From Bacteroides luhongzhouii (lineage in GTDB: Bacteria > Bacteroidota > Bacteroidia > Bacteroidales > Bacteroidaceae), in NCBI RefSeq assembly GCF_009193295.2, contig NZ_CP059973.1, forward strand, positions 1,922,001-1,986,000: a DNA stretch of 64,000 nucleotides, written 5' to 3'. This document shows positions 1 through 10,800 of the stretch, piece after piece (position 1 is the first letter of the stretch; each line of letters begins with the position of its first letter). A program made the translations under genes and the position numbers. Under the pieces are notes generated by a model that saw nothing but the letters and a program-made list of their open reading frames with translations, was not told the DNA's origin and did not search any database.

Positions 1-2379
1 GTCATATTCATAAAACTTTTGCAGTTTGGGAGATTGCGCACTTACCCCTTTGGCTACAAGAGGTTGTTTGATAGGAGTGGTGGCGAATAAACTATTTGAG
101 CACTCTTTCCCGTTTACTTGTTTTAAGCCTTTCCCTTTCAGGGGGGCATAAGACCGGATGCGGAGCGTACCGCCTATATTCGATCGGATGATCGCTTTAT
201 TTAACACATTGTTTTTCCAGTCCATATCGACAGTAAAGTTTCCACGTGCCACCAACCCCTTCACACTTCCTTCTTCCCATGCATCAGGCAATGCTGGCAA
301 TAAATGTACGGCACCGTCATGACTTTGAAGCAACATTTCCGCTACTCCGGCTGTATAACCGAAATTACCGTCAATCTGGAAAGGCGGATGGGCATCCAGC
401 ATATTGGGATAGGTACGTCCGTTCGGATATTCTTTAGCCAAGTGATCGTTGGGCAATAGTTGAATCATATTTTTGATGATTTGGAAGGCATGGTTTCCAT
501 CCAGCATACGTGCCCAGAAATTGACTTTCCAGCCGATACTCCAACCGGTAGCCTTATCACCGCGTTGCAGCAATGTGTTTCTTGCTGCCTGAAATAACTC
601 GGGATTCGAGTATGGAGAAATTTGGTTACTCGGATATAGCCCGTACAAATGTGAAATATGACGGTGCTCGTCCTTGGGATTGTCAACATCTTCCAGCCAT
701 TCTTGTAGTTGGTTATGTTTCCCTATTTGCATAGGTGGCAATTTCTCTAGCGTTTGTTTTAGGGAGTCTTGGAAAGAGGGGGCTTCACCTGCGATGTGTG
801 AAGCCAATAAGGTATTATGCAGTGCATCAAAAGCAATCTGGTTATCCATGGTGCATCCGGCAGTGACCGGACCATGTTCCGGTGATACAGAAGGAGACAC
901 TACCAACCATTTATACACTGGATGTTCTACCAGAAAATCCATGTAGAACTGCGCTGTTCCTTTCAGGATGGGATAGTACTCTTTCAGGAACTCTTTATTT
1001 CCTGTAAAGAGGTAATGTTGCCAGATATGTTGTGCTAACCAGGCTCCCCCACTAGGCCACATGCCGGCTGCAGCAAAGTCTACAACTCCGCAAATTCGCC
1101 ATAAATCAGTATTATGATGCGCCATCCATCCCCTACAATCATACATGGTTCGGGCTGTTTCTGCTCCTGTGGCAGATAAATCTTTCAACATAGAGAATAG
1201 CGGACTATGTGTTTCACTTAAATTAGTGACTTCTGCCGGCCAATAGTTCATTTCTGTATTAATGTTGATGGTGTATTTACTATCCCAAGGTGCATGAGTA
1301 CTGTTGTTCCATATACCTTGCAGATTAGCCGGTTGTCCACCCGGTTGCGAAGAAGAAATCAGTAAATAACGTCCATAATGGAAAAGTAGAGCTGCCATTG
1401 CCATGTCTTCCCCATTTCCGAAGTTTTCAATTCGTTTGGGAGTCTCCAGTTGGGAAGTTTTGCCTGTCGGTAATGTAAGGCGTACACGGTCAAATTGTTT
1501 TTTATAATAAGCGATATGGCTTTTGAGAGCTTTTTCGTAAGGTATTTGCATTGCTCTTTTCAGATATTCGCTGGTCCGGTGGGATTCATCGGCGCTGACA
1601 TCCTGGTAGTTTACGTAGTTGGTTGCTGCCGATATATAAAGGATGGCTTCTGTTCCTTCATTTATTTGGAGCGTATTTCCTGCCGGGCGGAGAGTGCCAT
1701 TCGTTTTTACTTGGATTTGACATTCTGCCCGTAGTGCGGCTTTCAAACCTTCCTGTTCTTTTCCTTGACAGGTGACGGTCAGCTTATCATTCTGAACATT
1801 CACCTTATGTACTAAAGGGCAGTTATATGCAACAGTAAAGTTCAGTGCGTTTGCTTTACTTGCTTTGATATGCATAATAATGACATTATCAGTAAATGAA
1901 GCAAAAGTGGTGCGTGTATAAGTGACGTTATCCACTTGATAACGGGTAGTTGTCGTTGCGTTCTCCAGATTCAGATCGCGGTAGAAGCCGGATGCATTTT
2001 GGTGTTCCGGAAATTCCAGATAAAGGCTACCTAATGTCAGATAGCTCATACCGTGTTGCTGAGTTAAGAAGTTGGCGTCAATGAGTCTTTGCGCTTCCTT
2101 GTTTCTCCCTTCAAAAATCAGTTTGCGTACAACCGGTAGAACATGTACGGCATTCGGGTTATTATTATTGTATGGAGAACCTGCCCAAAATGTTTCTTCA
2201 TTGAGTTGTAATTCTTCGCGTTCGATTCCGCCATATACCATGGCTCCAAGACGGGAGTTACCAATAGGGAGGGATTCCGACCAATTTTGTGCAGGTTGAC
2301 TATACCACAGCTTCAGGTCCTGTCCTGAAACAAGGTTGCTTATTAATAGGAATAATACAAAAAAAGTGTTTCTGTTCAT
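1..2379 (-). CDS. GH95 family glycoside hydrolase, 3' end outside window
   Basis: Secreted or periplasmic exo-glycosidase of family GH95 (alpha-L-fucosidase or alpha-L-galactosidase) that would trim terminal sugars from glycans imported by the adjacent SusCD system. The reading frame is open for 793 residues from ATG 2379 to base 1 with no stop, so only a short C-terminal tail is missing compared with the usual 800-830 residues. A signal peptide ([19 protein letters not shown]) precedes the mature start. Seen in the sequence: the N-terminal [15 protein letters not shown] block, the [18 protein letters not shown] block carrying the two Asn used to activate water, SPEHG with the likely catalytic Glu, and [15 protein letters not shown] with the conserved Asp. 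A TAnnTTTG promoter element lies directly upstream. In corn-xylan PULs GH95 acts as an alpha-L-galactosidase; which sugar this one removes cannot be read from sequence. Confidence 0.92.
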   Translation of the reverse strand, partial: MNRNTFFVLFLLISNLVSGQDLKLWYSQPAQNWSESLPIGNSRLGAMVYGGIEREELQLNEETFWAGSPYNNNNPNAVHVLPVVRKLIFEGRNKEAQRLIDANFLTQQHGMSYLTLGSLYLEFPEHQNASGFYRDLNLENATTTTRYQVDNVTYTRTTFASFTDNVIIMHIKASKANALNFTVAYNCPLVHKVNVQNDKLTVTCQGKEQEGLKAALRAECQIQVKTNGTLRPAGNTLQINEGTEAILYISAATNYVNYQDVSADESHRTSEYLKRAMQIPYEKALKSHIAYYKKQFDRVRLTLPTGKTSQLETPKRIENFGNGEDMAMAALLFHYGRYLLISSSQPGGQPANLQGIWNNSTHAPWDSKYTININTEMNYWPAEVTNLSETHSPLFSMLKDLSATGAETARTMYDCRGWMAHHNTDLWRICGVVDFAAAGMWPSGGAWLAQHIWQHYLFTGNKEFLKEYYPILKGTAQFYMDFLVEHPVYKWLVVSPSVSPEHGPVTAGCTMDNQIAFDALHNTLLASHIAGEAPSFQDSLKQTLEKLPPMQIGKHNQLQEWLEDVDNPKDEHRHISHLYGLYPSNQISPYSNPELFQAARNTLLQRGDKATGWSIGWKVNFWARMLDGNHAFQIIKNMIQLLPNDHLAKEYPNGRTYPNMLDAHPPFQIDGNFGYTAGVAEMLLQSHDGAVHLLPALPDAWEEGSVKGLVARGNFTVDMDWKNNVLNKAIIRSNIGGTLRIRSYAPLKGKGLKQVNGKECSNSLFATTPIKQPLVAKGVSAQSPKLQKFYEYD

Positions 2380-2396
2380 ATTGTATGGATTTGTAG

Positions 2397-2404
2397 CAAA
2401 GGTA
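2397..2404 (-). promoter_or_regulatory. -7 element of the GH95 gene
   Basis: Minus-strand TACCTTTG matches the Bacteroides -7 consensus TAnnTTTG and lies 18 bp before the GH95 start codon. A TTTG-like -33 match sits about 22 bp further upstream (near 2427-2430). Confidence 0.6.
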
Positions 2405-2514
2405 GCTCATTTCCCAATACAAAAGGCAAAAAAATGTTTCTGAAATCTACCTTGGAAGTAACTTCTTTTCATATTTATGTTACTAATATATATGATGTAT
2501 GTTCCACAGGATAA

Positions 2515-2560
2515 AATAATAACTGCCGGTCCTTGTAAAAAGAAGCCGGCAGTTATTATT
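2515..2560. terminator. Hairpin terminator after the small secreted protein
   Basis: Perfect 15-bp inverted repeat, 2515-2529 with 2546-2560 (core AACTGCCGG / CCGGCAGTT), 16-base loop. AT-rich arms give U-runs on either strand. It sits between the 2591-3058 stop codon and the GH95 promoter, so it insulates the two minus-strand genes. Confidence 0.8.
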
Positions 2561-2590
2561 TAAGCAACTAGCAGGTATACCTGATCTATG

Positions 2591-3058
2591 TTACTTTTTA
2601 GCTACTAAAACTATATTATTAATATCTACTTTTTTGTTTTTTCCCATCCCAATGGTGACTTTGGTAATAGAGCCTGGATCAATTGTAATCTTACCGGCTT
2701 TTTCATCTTTAAAAGCACTGAATTGCACCTTCTTCTTGCCTTGTGTATAAAATCCCATAGAAACTTTTACCGTTTCACCGTCTTGGGTATATTCTATTTT
2801 TAATGAACAGATGGCATTTGTGGCATTTTCATCTAATTTTTTGAAGTTGGTCGCTTCAAAGTTTATTCCGGTGTAATTAGTGTAATCATTTTCTGGAAAT
2901 ACCAAGTTTCCATAACCGGTGGAAATTAAGGTCTGCCCTTCTACTGTCAGTTTGTTATTGGCTTCGCATTGACTGACTTCGATAGTCTTGTCTACTTGTG
3001 CATTGACACTTAAGATTCCCAAACATGCAACTAGTGCTGCTACTAAATACTTTTTCAT
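2591..3058 (-). CDS. Small secreted protein, possibly carbohydrate-binding
   Basis: 155 residues with a clear signal peptide (MKKYLVAALVACLGILSVNA), so exported to the periplasm or cell surface. The mature part has alternating beta-strand character and a tract DYTNYTGINFEATNFK that resembles the 'D-S-Y-shared strand' segment of galactose-binding-like beta-sandwich modules. A similar tract (DLSIYNHIVLEIEATDS) occurs in the small protein at the far end of the SusCD operon (16358-16789). I recognise no named family. It has its own promoter element at 3103-3110 and terminator at 2515-2560, so it is probably monocistronic. Its position beside the regulator gene suggests a role in the PUL, perhaps as an accessory glycan-binding protein; this is inference. 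Confidence 0.8.
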   Translation of the reverse strand: MKKYLVAALVACLGILSVNAQVDKTIEVSQCEANNKLTVEGQTLISTGYGNLVFPENDYTNYTGINFEATNFKKLDENATNAICSLKIEYTQDGETVKVSMGFYTQGKKKVQFSAFKDEKAGKITIDPGSITKVTIGMGKNKKVDINNIVLVAKK

Positions 3059-3102
3059 GTTATTTTCTTTTAGAGGTTAATAGCTGATTTATTTTCTATA
3101 GG

Positions 3103-3110
3103 CAAAGTTA
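3103..3110 (-). promoter_or_regulatory. -7 element of the small secreted protein gene
   Basis: Minus-strand TAACTTTG fits TAnnTTTG and lies 45 bp upstream of the ATG at 3058. Confidence 0.55.
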
Positions 3111-3276
3111 GGATATCTTTTCGGAGAGATAAAAAATCTGTGTTTCAATAGTTTTTGTATATGTTTCATTCTTTTTTTGGTGCAAAGGGGACTAAATTTA
3201 AAAACAAATGAAACGAATTAAATAGTCCGATTTTGAAAAGAATTACTTTCTTTGCACAAAGAAAGGACAGTTTACT

Positions 3277-6200
3277 ATGAAAAGACTATTACTGCTGATG
3301 ATTGTATTTTGGGGTGGAATTGTACAGGTGGTCGCCGAGAATACATTGTTCTATGATTCCAAACAATTAACTTGCGATCTGATTACTTCCATTTGCCAAG
3401 ATAAAGATGGGTTTATTTGGATCGGGACAGATTATGGCCTTAATAAATTCAATGGTATACAATTTACTCATTATTATAATAATCCAAAGGATAGCACTTC
3501 GTTATCCGATAACTCTGTAAAAGCCCTGATGCTTGACAATGAAGGCACGTTATGGGTGGGAGGTATTGGCGGATTACAATATTACGTTCCGGAAGAAAAT
3601 GCATTTCGAACAATTAAGTTTGAAGAAAACTCATCTTTCCATATCATGTGTATCACTCAATTGCGTTCGGGTGAAATATGGGTTGGCTCTTCCGGGAGAG
3701 GAATTTTCCGTATTCGGAAAGATACAGGAACAGGTGTGCAAATGACAGATATTCCCGATGTATCTGAACATGCCCATTATGGAGTAATATATGAAGACCG
3801 TCATGGGAGCATCTGGATTGGAGTAAACGGTATCGGTTTACTTCGATATGATCCTTCTACACGAACGAGTAAGATGTACACACGGGCTATTTTAGATGGC
3901 GGTTCTTCAATTTCCGGAATGGCCGAGGATCATTCGGGTAATTTCCTCCTTTCCACGGGTACTGCTGCTTATTATTATGATAGAGAGAATGACAGCTTTA
4001 CCAAAATAGAACATAATGAATCTTGGTTGCCGGCACGTTCCATACTCGTAAGCCAAAAAGGGACACGTTATTTGGCAACCTTTGGCAAAGGATTGAAGGT
4101 TATTCAACCCGATTTGAAAGAACTTCGTTCCGAGGTGATCACTCTTCCTTTTATTGATGTCAATAATGCTAAAATACGTGCTATTTATGAAGATCATAAC
4201 CAAAATTTATGGATAGGGTGTTATCATAGAGGAATGGTTATGGTGTCTAAAGAATCTACACCTTTCCATTTCTGGAGTATTCCTACCCGTGAATATCCGC
4301 AGGCTGGTGTGATAACTGCCTTGTATAAAGATGATGATGGACATATCGTTAGCGGTGTAGAAGGCGAAGGAGTGTTTAAAATTACTTCGGAAGGAAATAT
4401 AACCGATCATCTGTTTTCAGGTAAAACGGTTTCATCCATCTATAAGGATTATAGTGGTAATTTGTGGTTTGGAGGCTATTATTCCGGGCTTTATATGCAG
4501 GATACCAAAGGGAACGTACGTTTTATGTTACCGGAAATTAAATTGAAGGATATAAAGAAGATCACAGGTGATGATAAAGGAAACCTATATATTTCTTTAT
4601 TCGGTTCCGGATTCATACGATATCACCTACCCACTCAAACAGTCACGGAATATCAAAGTTCCTCCGGTGGGTTAAGGAACAATTGGATTTATACTCTACT
4701 TCTTGATTCCCAAGAAAGATTGTGGATAGGACACTGTAATGGAGTGGATTATTTCGATCCTGTAACCGAGAAATTTACTCCTGTATTGAGTCAATCATTA
4801 GGTAATTTCATCGCTTACTCATTATTGGAAGACGTACGTGGAAATATTTGGGCGGGAACGAATAAGGGACTTATGTGTTATCATCCCGAAACAAAAGAAC
4901 TTCATTACTATGATGAAGAAGACGGACTTTCTAATAATTTTGTATATGGGTTGGCAGAAGATGAGAGGGGGAATATCTGGTGTAGTACCTTGAAAGGCAT
5001 TAACCTGATAAAAGTCGCTGAAAATAAGATTGCTTCCTATTATTCCGAACGTGGATTGGTGGATAATGAGTATACTATTGGGGCCAGCTATCAGTCAATG
5101 AATGGCCTTATCTATTTGGGAGGTGTGAAGGGAATAACGACTTTTCATCCGGATAGCGTCACAGCTCAAAAAGGGAAGTCGACTGTGATATTATCCAATC
5201 TTTATTTAGGAGGAGAAGCAATGACAGCTAAAAGTAAATCCGGTGGAAAACCCATTTTGGATACTTTTGTAACTCGTGCCGACAAAATTAGTCTGGCTTA
5301 TGAAGACAACACGTTTACGCTTGAGTTTTCCACATTGGATTATCGTAATTCAGGAAATATTTTCTATGAATATCGTATCAGAGAGTATGAAAAGAACTGG
5401 ACCTCTACTCAATTGGGAATCAATCAAATCACATACAATCATTTAAATTCCGGCAAGTATACATTTGAAATACGCGCCTGTGAGAACGGGCAGTATACCC
5501 CTGTGAAGGTGATACGGATTGATATTGCGGCACCGTGGTGGCGTTCGTCTCTGGCTTATGTTTGCTATGCGTTGATATTGTTTGTTGTTGCATTCCAGAT
5601 TTATTTGAGTGTTCGTCGCCGGCACCAAAAAGAAATGAATGAAGAGAGAATCAAACTATTTATCAACCTTTCACATGAGATTCGCTCTCCAATGACTTTG
5701 ATTGTGAGCCCGTTGGAGAATTTGTTAAAGAGAGACTATGATACCGATACGATGAAGATGTTGCGCCTGATGCAAAAAAATGCGAATCGCATTATTAATC
5801 TGATGAATCAGTTGCTTGATATGCGTAAAATTGAAAAAGGGCAATTGAATATTCATTGCGTTGAAACGGACATGGTGGATTATATCAAAGAATTGATCTC
5901 TTTATTTACTTATCAGGCGGAGAAAAGGAATATAAACTTGTGTTTTGATTATGAACAAGAGGAGCTTCCGGCATGGATTGATCCTAATAATTTTGATAAA
6001 GTATTGGTAAACCTGCTGTCGAATGCTTTTAAATATACACCGGATGGAGGTGAAATAAAAATCAGCCTGCGTGAGAAGGTGAATGAACTTACTGTTGGAG
6101 ATTTGCAGCATTTTATTGAGATTGAAGTAATTGATACTGGATCCGGCATTGACGCCAACAAATTGGAAAAGATATTCGAACGTTTTTATCAGGCACCTTC

Positions 6201-7242
6201 CAATGGTTTCAATGGAAGTATCGGTTTTGGTATAGGACTGAATCTGTGCCGGATGATAGTCAAATTGCATCACGGTACTATCAATGCTTGTAACCGACAA
6301 GATGCGCAAGGAAGTCGTTTCATTATTCATATTCCTTATGGGAAAGACCATTTGAAGAAATCCGAATGGACGGATGCGGAAAACAAAACTACTTCAAGAG
6401 TTCCTTCTGTCTTGGGACTTTCTCAAGAAAGTGAAGAAGAAACGGCTACGACAAGAAACCATAAAGCGAGTTATAGGATTGTGATCGTAGATGACGATGA
6501 TGAGATTCTTCGTTTCCTGGAGGCGGAATTGAGCTCGCAATACAAGGTATATATTTGCCGTAACGGGAAAGAGGGTTTGCAAACCATTCTGAAACAACAA
6601 CCGGATCTTATAATTTCTGATGTCGTGATGCCTGAAATGGATGGTATCTCACTTCTGAAAATGGTTCGCAACAATCCGAATGTGAGTCATATACCGTTTA
6701 TCCTGTTGACTTCAAAAGCGGAATATAAAGACCGTATTGAAGGATTAAGTAAAGGTGCGGATGCATATTTAGGAAAACCGTTTGTCGTTGAAGAGTTGAG
6801 AGTACATATCAAGAATCTGATTGAGACAAGATTGTTATTGAAAGGAAAGTTCTCTGGTGTCAGGGATCAGGTGGGAAAGATTGAAATTGCTGAAAATAAA
6901 TCTGGAGATGAACGATTGATGGAACGGGTTATGAATGTGATGAATAAGTTTCTGGATGATTCGGAATTCAATGTAGAAATGCTTGCCAGGGAAGTCGGAT
7001 TGAGTCGTGTACAGCTTCATCGTAAAATGAAAGATATTACAGGAGTTTCAACATCAGTCTTTATCCGGAATCTACGGATGAAGAAAGCGGCAGCACTGCT
7101 TCAGGAAGGGAAGCTGAATATTTCAGAAATAGCGGATGCGGTAGGCTTTGATAGTCAGGCTAATTTTGCAACTGTTTTTAAGAAGTTCTATGGAGTATCT
7201 CCTTCGGAATATGCTGCGTCTATCAGAAATAAAGGCGAATGA
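3277..7242 (+). CDS. Hybrid two-component system sensor/regulator (HTCS)
   Basis: Single-polypeptide sensor and transcription activator for the neighbouring PUL; 1321 residues, full length for the family. Order: signal peptide (1-20); two seven-bladed periplasmic propellers built of Reg_prop repeats (for example DGFIWIGTDYGLNKF near 44) to about 640; Y_Y_Y domain about 690-760; a transmembrane helix about 765-787; HisKA with phospho-acceptor His800 (NLSHEIRSPM); HATPase_c with N-box NLLSNAFKYTPDGG near 912; receiver domain from about 1066 with phospho-acceptor Asp1115 (SDVVMPEMDG); AraC-type HTH about 1222-1317. HTCS proteins bind a specific oligosaccharide in the periplasm and activate the adjacent sus genes. 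All key residues are present. It lies between the GH95 and SusC genes; the start is the first Met before the signal peptide. Confidence 0.96.
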   Translation: MKRLLLLMIVFWGGIVQVVAENTLFYDSKQLTCDLITSICQDKDGFIWIGTDYGLNKFNGIQFTHYYNNPKDSTSLSDNSVKALMLDNEGTLWVGGIGGLQYYVPEENAFRTIKFEENSSFHIMCITQLRSGEIWVGSSGRGIFRIRKDTGTGVQMTDIPDVSEHAHYGVIYEDRHGSIWIGVNGIGLLRYDPSTRTSKMYTRAILDGGSSISGMAEDHSGNFLLSTGTAAYYYDRENDSFTKIEHNESWLPARSILVSQKGTRYLATFGKGLKVIQPDLKELRSEVITLPFIDVNNAKIRAIYEDHNQNLWIGCYHRGMVMVSKESTPFHFWSIPTREYPQAGVITALYKDDDGHIVSGVEGEGVFKITSEGNITDHLFSGKTVSSIYKDYSGNLWFGGYYSGLYMQDTKGNVRFMLPEIKLKDIKKITGDDKGNLYISLFGSGFIRYHLPTQTVTEYQSSSGGLRNNWIYTLLLDSQERLWIGHCNGVDYFDPVTEKFTPVLSQSLGNFIAYSLLEDVRGNIWAGTNKGLMCYHPETKELHYYDEEDGLSNNFVYGLAEDERGNIWCSTLKGINLIKVAENKIASYYSERGLVDNEYTIGASYQSMNGLIYLGGVKGITTFHPDSVTAQKGKSTVILSNLYLGGEAMTAKSKSGGKPILDTFVTRADKISLAYEDNTFTLEFSTLDYRNSGNIFYEYRIREYEKNWTSTQLGINQITYNHLNSGKYTFEIRACENGQYTPVKVIRIDIAAPWWRSSLAYVCYALILFVVAFQIYLSVRRRHQKEMNEERIKLFINLSHEIRSPMTLIVSPLENLLKRDYDTDTMKMLRLMQKNANRIINLMNQLLDMRKIEKGQLNIHCVETDMVDYIKELISLFTYQAEKRNINLCFDYEQEELPAWIDPNNFDKVLVNLLSNAFKYTPDGGEIKISLREKVNELTVGDLQHFIEIEVIDTGSGIDANKLEKIFERFYQAPSNGFNGSIGFGIGLNLCRMIVKLHHGTINACNRQDAQGSRFIIHIPYGKDHLKKSEWTDAENKTTSRVPSVLGLSQESEEETATTRNHKASYRIVIVDDDDEILRFLEAELSSQYKVYICRNGKEGLQTILKQQPDLIISDVVMPEMDGISLLKMVRNNPNVSHIPFILLTSKAEYKDRIEGLSKGADAYLGKPFVVEELRVHIKNLIETRLLLKGKFSGVRDQVGKIEIAENKSGDERLMERVMNVMNKFLDDSEFNVEMLAREVGLSRVQLHRKMKDITGVSTSVFIRNLRMKKAAALLQEGKLNISEIADAVGFDSQANFATVFKKFYGVSPSEYAASIRNKGE

Positions 7243-7305
7243 TGCAAATTTAAAACTGCGTTATACATATAGCTAACTTTACGTTACATTTTACCAAACG
7301 TTTTA

Positions 7306-7382
7306 AAATACAAGATTGTAGTTTTGTGCTGGTTGAGGGCAATCTAAAGAATCGACAGATGCAAAAGTACAATCTTGTATTT
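7306..7382. repeat. 21-bp inverted repeat between HTCS and susC
   Basis: Arms 7306-7326 and 7362-7382 match at 20 of 21 positions (core ACAAGATTGTA / TACAATCTTGT) and are separated by 35 bases. It follows the HTCS stop codon by 64 bp and could end HTCS transcription. Each arm also contains a TAnnTTTG promoter-like element (TAGTTTTG on plus at 7319-7326; TACTTTTG on minus at 7362-7369), both pointing into the loop. Confidence 0.7.
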
Positions 7383-7417
7383 TACTCTTGACTCCTTTTC
7401 CTATATTTTAATAATGA

Positions 7418-7687
7418 ATGCATGAACACACAAAGTTGTATGAACAGGCTTTTAAAACTGAATTTCAGAACATAGCCCGGCAAGTTGGCAACAAATCAAT
7501 TATGATGGCGGAGAACTGTTCTTATCATCCTGTCGTTCCCGAAGATGCCTCCATAAGGAAAGTAATACAGGCTGATACTCCAAAAGAAAGTTGGTATCAG
7601 GAACTGAAAAACACTGATCCATTTGTCGAATTAGTATTGCCGAAAATGAGTGTTACCACCGTTTTTTTCAAATTCAAAACAAATTGA
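7418..7687 (+). CDS. Small ORF of unknown status between HTCS and susC
   Basis: An 89-codon frame with no signal peptide. Its last third (DPFVELVLPKMSVTTVFFKF) looks like the final beta-strand of the C-terminal sandwich domain of some glycoside hydrolases, where an L-P-x-x-S-V-T-T segment is common. That suggests a decayed gene remnant rather than a free-standing protein. No intact enzyme domain precedes it, and no homologous frame was seen upstream. A promoter-like TAGTTTTG at 7319-7326 could transcribe it. Alternatively it is a chance frame. Function unknown. Confidence 0.3.
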   Translation: MHEHTKLYEQAFKTEFQNIARQVGNKSIMMAENCSYHPVVPEDASIRKVIQADTPKESWYQELKNTDPFVELVLPKMSVTTVFFKFKTN

Positions 7688-7763
7688 AACGTATTTAAAA
7701 AGCAAATAAACGTATGTGCAACTTGATGTTACATTTCAAGTAGTGTAGTAGAATGTAAGTTCA

Positions 7764-7771
7764 TACTTTTG
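7764..7771 (+). promoter_or_regulatory. -7 element of the susC operon
   Basis: TACTTTTG matches TAnnTTTG 63 bp before the preferred SusC start (7835). Because transcription would begin near 7778, any start codon upstream of that is ruled out, which supports ATG 7835. No good -33 TTTG is seen, consistent with a promoter that needs an activator such as the HTCS. Confidence 0.6.
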
Positions 7772-7834
7772 TGTCGGACATTTGCTAAATATGTGTGTAA
7801 AATAATAAAGCAATATTTTATAAATGTAATATAT

Positions 7835-10800
7835 ATGAAGAACAATTATTTTTCAAGATGTGTGCTGCTAGCCGGATTATGTTCGGTTATTATGTTTTTT
7901 GCAGTCACTCCTGTTTATGCGACCGGAGGTGCATTTTCTCCTCTTCCGCATGTTGTCTCTGAAGGAGACATTACTGTTACCGGTAAAGTGGTTGATGATG
8001 CCGGAGAACCTTTGATAGGTGTTAGTATTCAAGTGAAAGGTACTAGTAAAGGTGCTACTACCGATGTGAATGGTAACTATACACTGAATATATCATCAGC
8101 TTCTACCCTTGTATTCTCATATATTGGAATGAAGACCATTCAACGGAAAGTGACGAAAGGCGGCAAACTGGATATCACGATGGAGAATGATGAGAATATG
8201 TTGGATGAGGTGGTAGCGGTAGGATACGGCTCAATGAAACGTTCGGACTTGACAGGATCAGTCGTTTCCATCAATGCTAAGTCCATAGAAGAATCAATGG
8301 CTTCTACAATTGACCAGGCGTTGCAGGGACGTGCGGCAGGATTGCAGATGACGCAAAACTCCGGTGTCCCGGGTGGAGGTACATCTATTCAGATTCGTGG
8401 TGTGAATTCATTAAACAGTACCAATGAACCTATTTATGTAGTAGACGGAGTCATTATCTCCGGTGAAACAGGTTCGAATACAAGTAATGCTATTGCGGGT
8501 ATTAATCCGGCTGATATTGAAAGCATTGAAATTTTGAAGGATGCTTCGGCTACTGCCATTTATGGTGCGCAGGCGGCTAATGGTGTTATATTGATTACGA
8601 TGAAAGCTGGTGTAACAGGCAAGCCCCGAATTAATTTTCAAGTCTCTATGGGAAATCAGGAAATACCGAATACAATTGATATGATGAATTTGCGTGATTA
8701 CGCTCGTCACTATAATGAATTGTATGCCCTTATAAATGCCAGCAGGGTGAAAGATGCTTTTAGTCATCCTGAAACTTTAGGTGACGGTACTAACTGGCAG
8801 GATGAGATATTCCGTAATGCTCTGTTGCAGAACTATAATCTGTCAATTCGTGGCGGAACAAAAACGGTCAGCTATAACCTGTCCGGTGGATATTTGAGCC
8901 AGGACGGTATTTGTATCGGTTCGGATTTTGAGCGTTACACCTTCCGTATGGGAACAGAGATACAGGTTACTCCTAAGGTTCGTTTTGGAGGTACGGTGAA
9001 TGTATCTTATACCAAGCAAGGTACAGGCATGGCTAGTTGGTCTATCATTCCCAATGCACTTTATCAAGCACCGGATGTTCCCGTACGTGATGAGAATGGT
9101 AACTTTTCCGGGCCGGAAGAGGACGATCAGCAGAATTTAAGCAACTACAGTAATCCGGTAGCGTTGGCGGCGTTAACGCAGCGTAATAATGAAAAGGGAG
9201 GTGCTCGTGCCAATCTTTTCATGAAAATCAATCCGTGGAAATGGCTGACTTACCGTACTGATTTTACGGCAGACGGCAATATCGATAATTATCAATATTT
9301 CCTTCCCCAATATGAATTGGGATACTCAAAGAATCCTTATCCTACTAATGAACACTCCAAAAACTACGGGCTTTACTGGGGATGGAAGAATGTAGTGACG
9401 ATGGAGAAGACGTTCAAACGTAAGCATAAGACAAGTTTGATGTTAGGACATGAGATGACTTCCAGAAATTCAGATTATCTTCAGGGAAAACGTACACATG
9501 GTGATAATCTGCTGACAGACTTGGATGCAGGTGATGCTGCGTATGCCACCAATAGTGGAAGGGCAAGCAAGGCAACGTATCTCTCTTATTTCAGTCGTCT
9601 GTTTTATAGTTACGACAACCGTTACCAGTTAACGGCTACGGTACGGCGCGATGGAACATCCCGTTTTGCCAAGGGAAATCAGTGGGGGACATTCCCATCA
9701 GTAGCTGTGGCATGGCGTCTTTCCGAAGAGTCATTCTGGCGTCCGCTGAAAGATGTGGTTAATAACTTCAAGTTGCGTTTGAGTTATGGTGAAGTTGGTA
9801 ACTCCAATGTCACTGCATTTGCTTACCAACGGATGGGAACGTATGTGCAGTCTATCTGGGGGACGAGTTTGCAGACCGCCAATATCGCTAATCCCGATTT
9901 GACATGGGAGAGTACCCGTTCTTGGAATGCAGGTATCGACCTGAACTTTTTTAATAACCGCGTCGAGTTTATTCTGGATGCATATATCAAAAAGACAAAG
10001 AACCTCTTGTTGCAACAAGATTATCCGGGATATATGGGAACTACTGGTAATGGTGCTGCAACAGCCCAATGGGCGAATATAGGCTCCATGGAGAATAAAG
10101 GTTTTGAATTTACATTGAACACGGTGAATATCTCCAACAGGGATTTTCAGTGGCGTACAAATGTTACATTCAGTTTGAACCGCAACAAGGTAGCAAGTAT
10201 GAATACAGAGAATGCCTTTATCGACAAGACTTATCAAAATAGTGGTCAGACGGAAGTGATTACCCGCACTGCAGTCGGAAAGCCTGTCAGTCAGTTCTAT
10301 GGCTATAAGGCAATCGGCCGCATCAATAGCGCTTCCGATTATTTGATAGATAATGGTGATGGAACTAGTACGGTAAAGATTGCTACCCCGGTATTGCGGG
10401 TAGGTGAACAGGTGGTTAACTCGGGTACGGATAAAGGTAGCCTTATCAAACAAATTTATATTGGCGACTATATTTTTGAGGATTTGAATAATGACGGAGT
10501 GATTGACGAAAAAGATCAGACATTCTTGGGAAGTCCGTTGCCTAAATTTACCTATGGTATTAATAATACCTTTAATTATAAGAATTTCGATTTGACCATA
10601 TTCCTATACGGCTCGTATGGAAACAAAGCGATGAACTATCTGTCCCGTCGTATTACTAACCCCAATTCGAGCGGTAATGTACACGCGTCCGTTGCCAACC
10701 ATGCCCGTTTGGGATACCTTGATGGAAATCCGGATAATACCGATGTCTGGAACATGTATATTCTACCCGGTTCTAACGGTTTATGCCGTATGTCTGTTAA

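Noticed and set aside
7306..7382. Invertible promoter (inverton) ahead of susC
   Set aside because: The 35-base loop is far shorter than known Bacteroides invertible segments, and the promoter-like boxes lie in the arms, so inversion would not change them. Kept only as an unexplained inverted repeat.
7769..7834. Longer SusC start upstream of ATG 7835
   Set aside because: It would begin inside the TACTTTTG promoter element and place 22 residues ahead of a normal signal peptide.
9731..10453. 240-codon minus-strand frame inside susC
   Set aside because: Lies wholly within the conserved SusC barrel; a frame shadow, Cys/Ile-rich and without similarity to known proteins.
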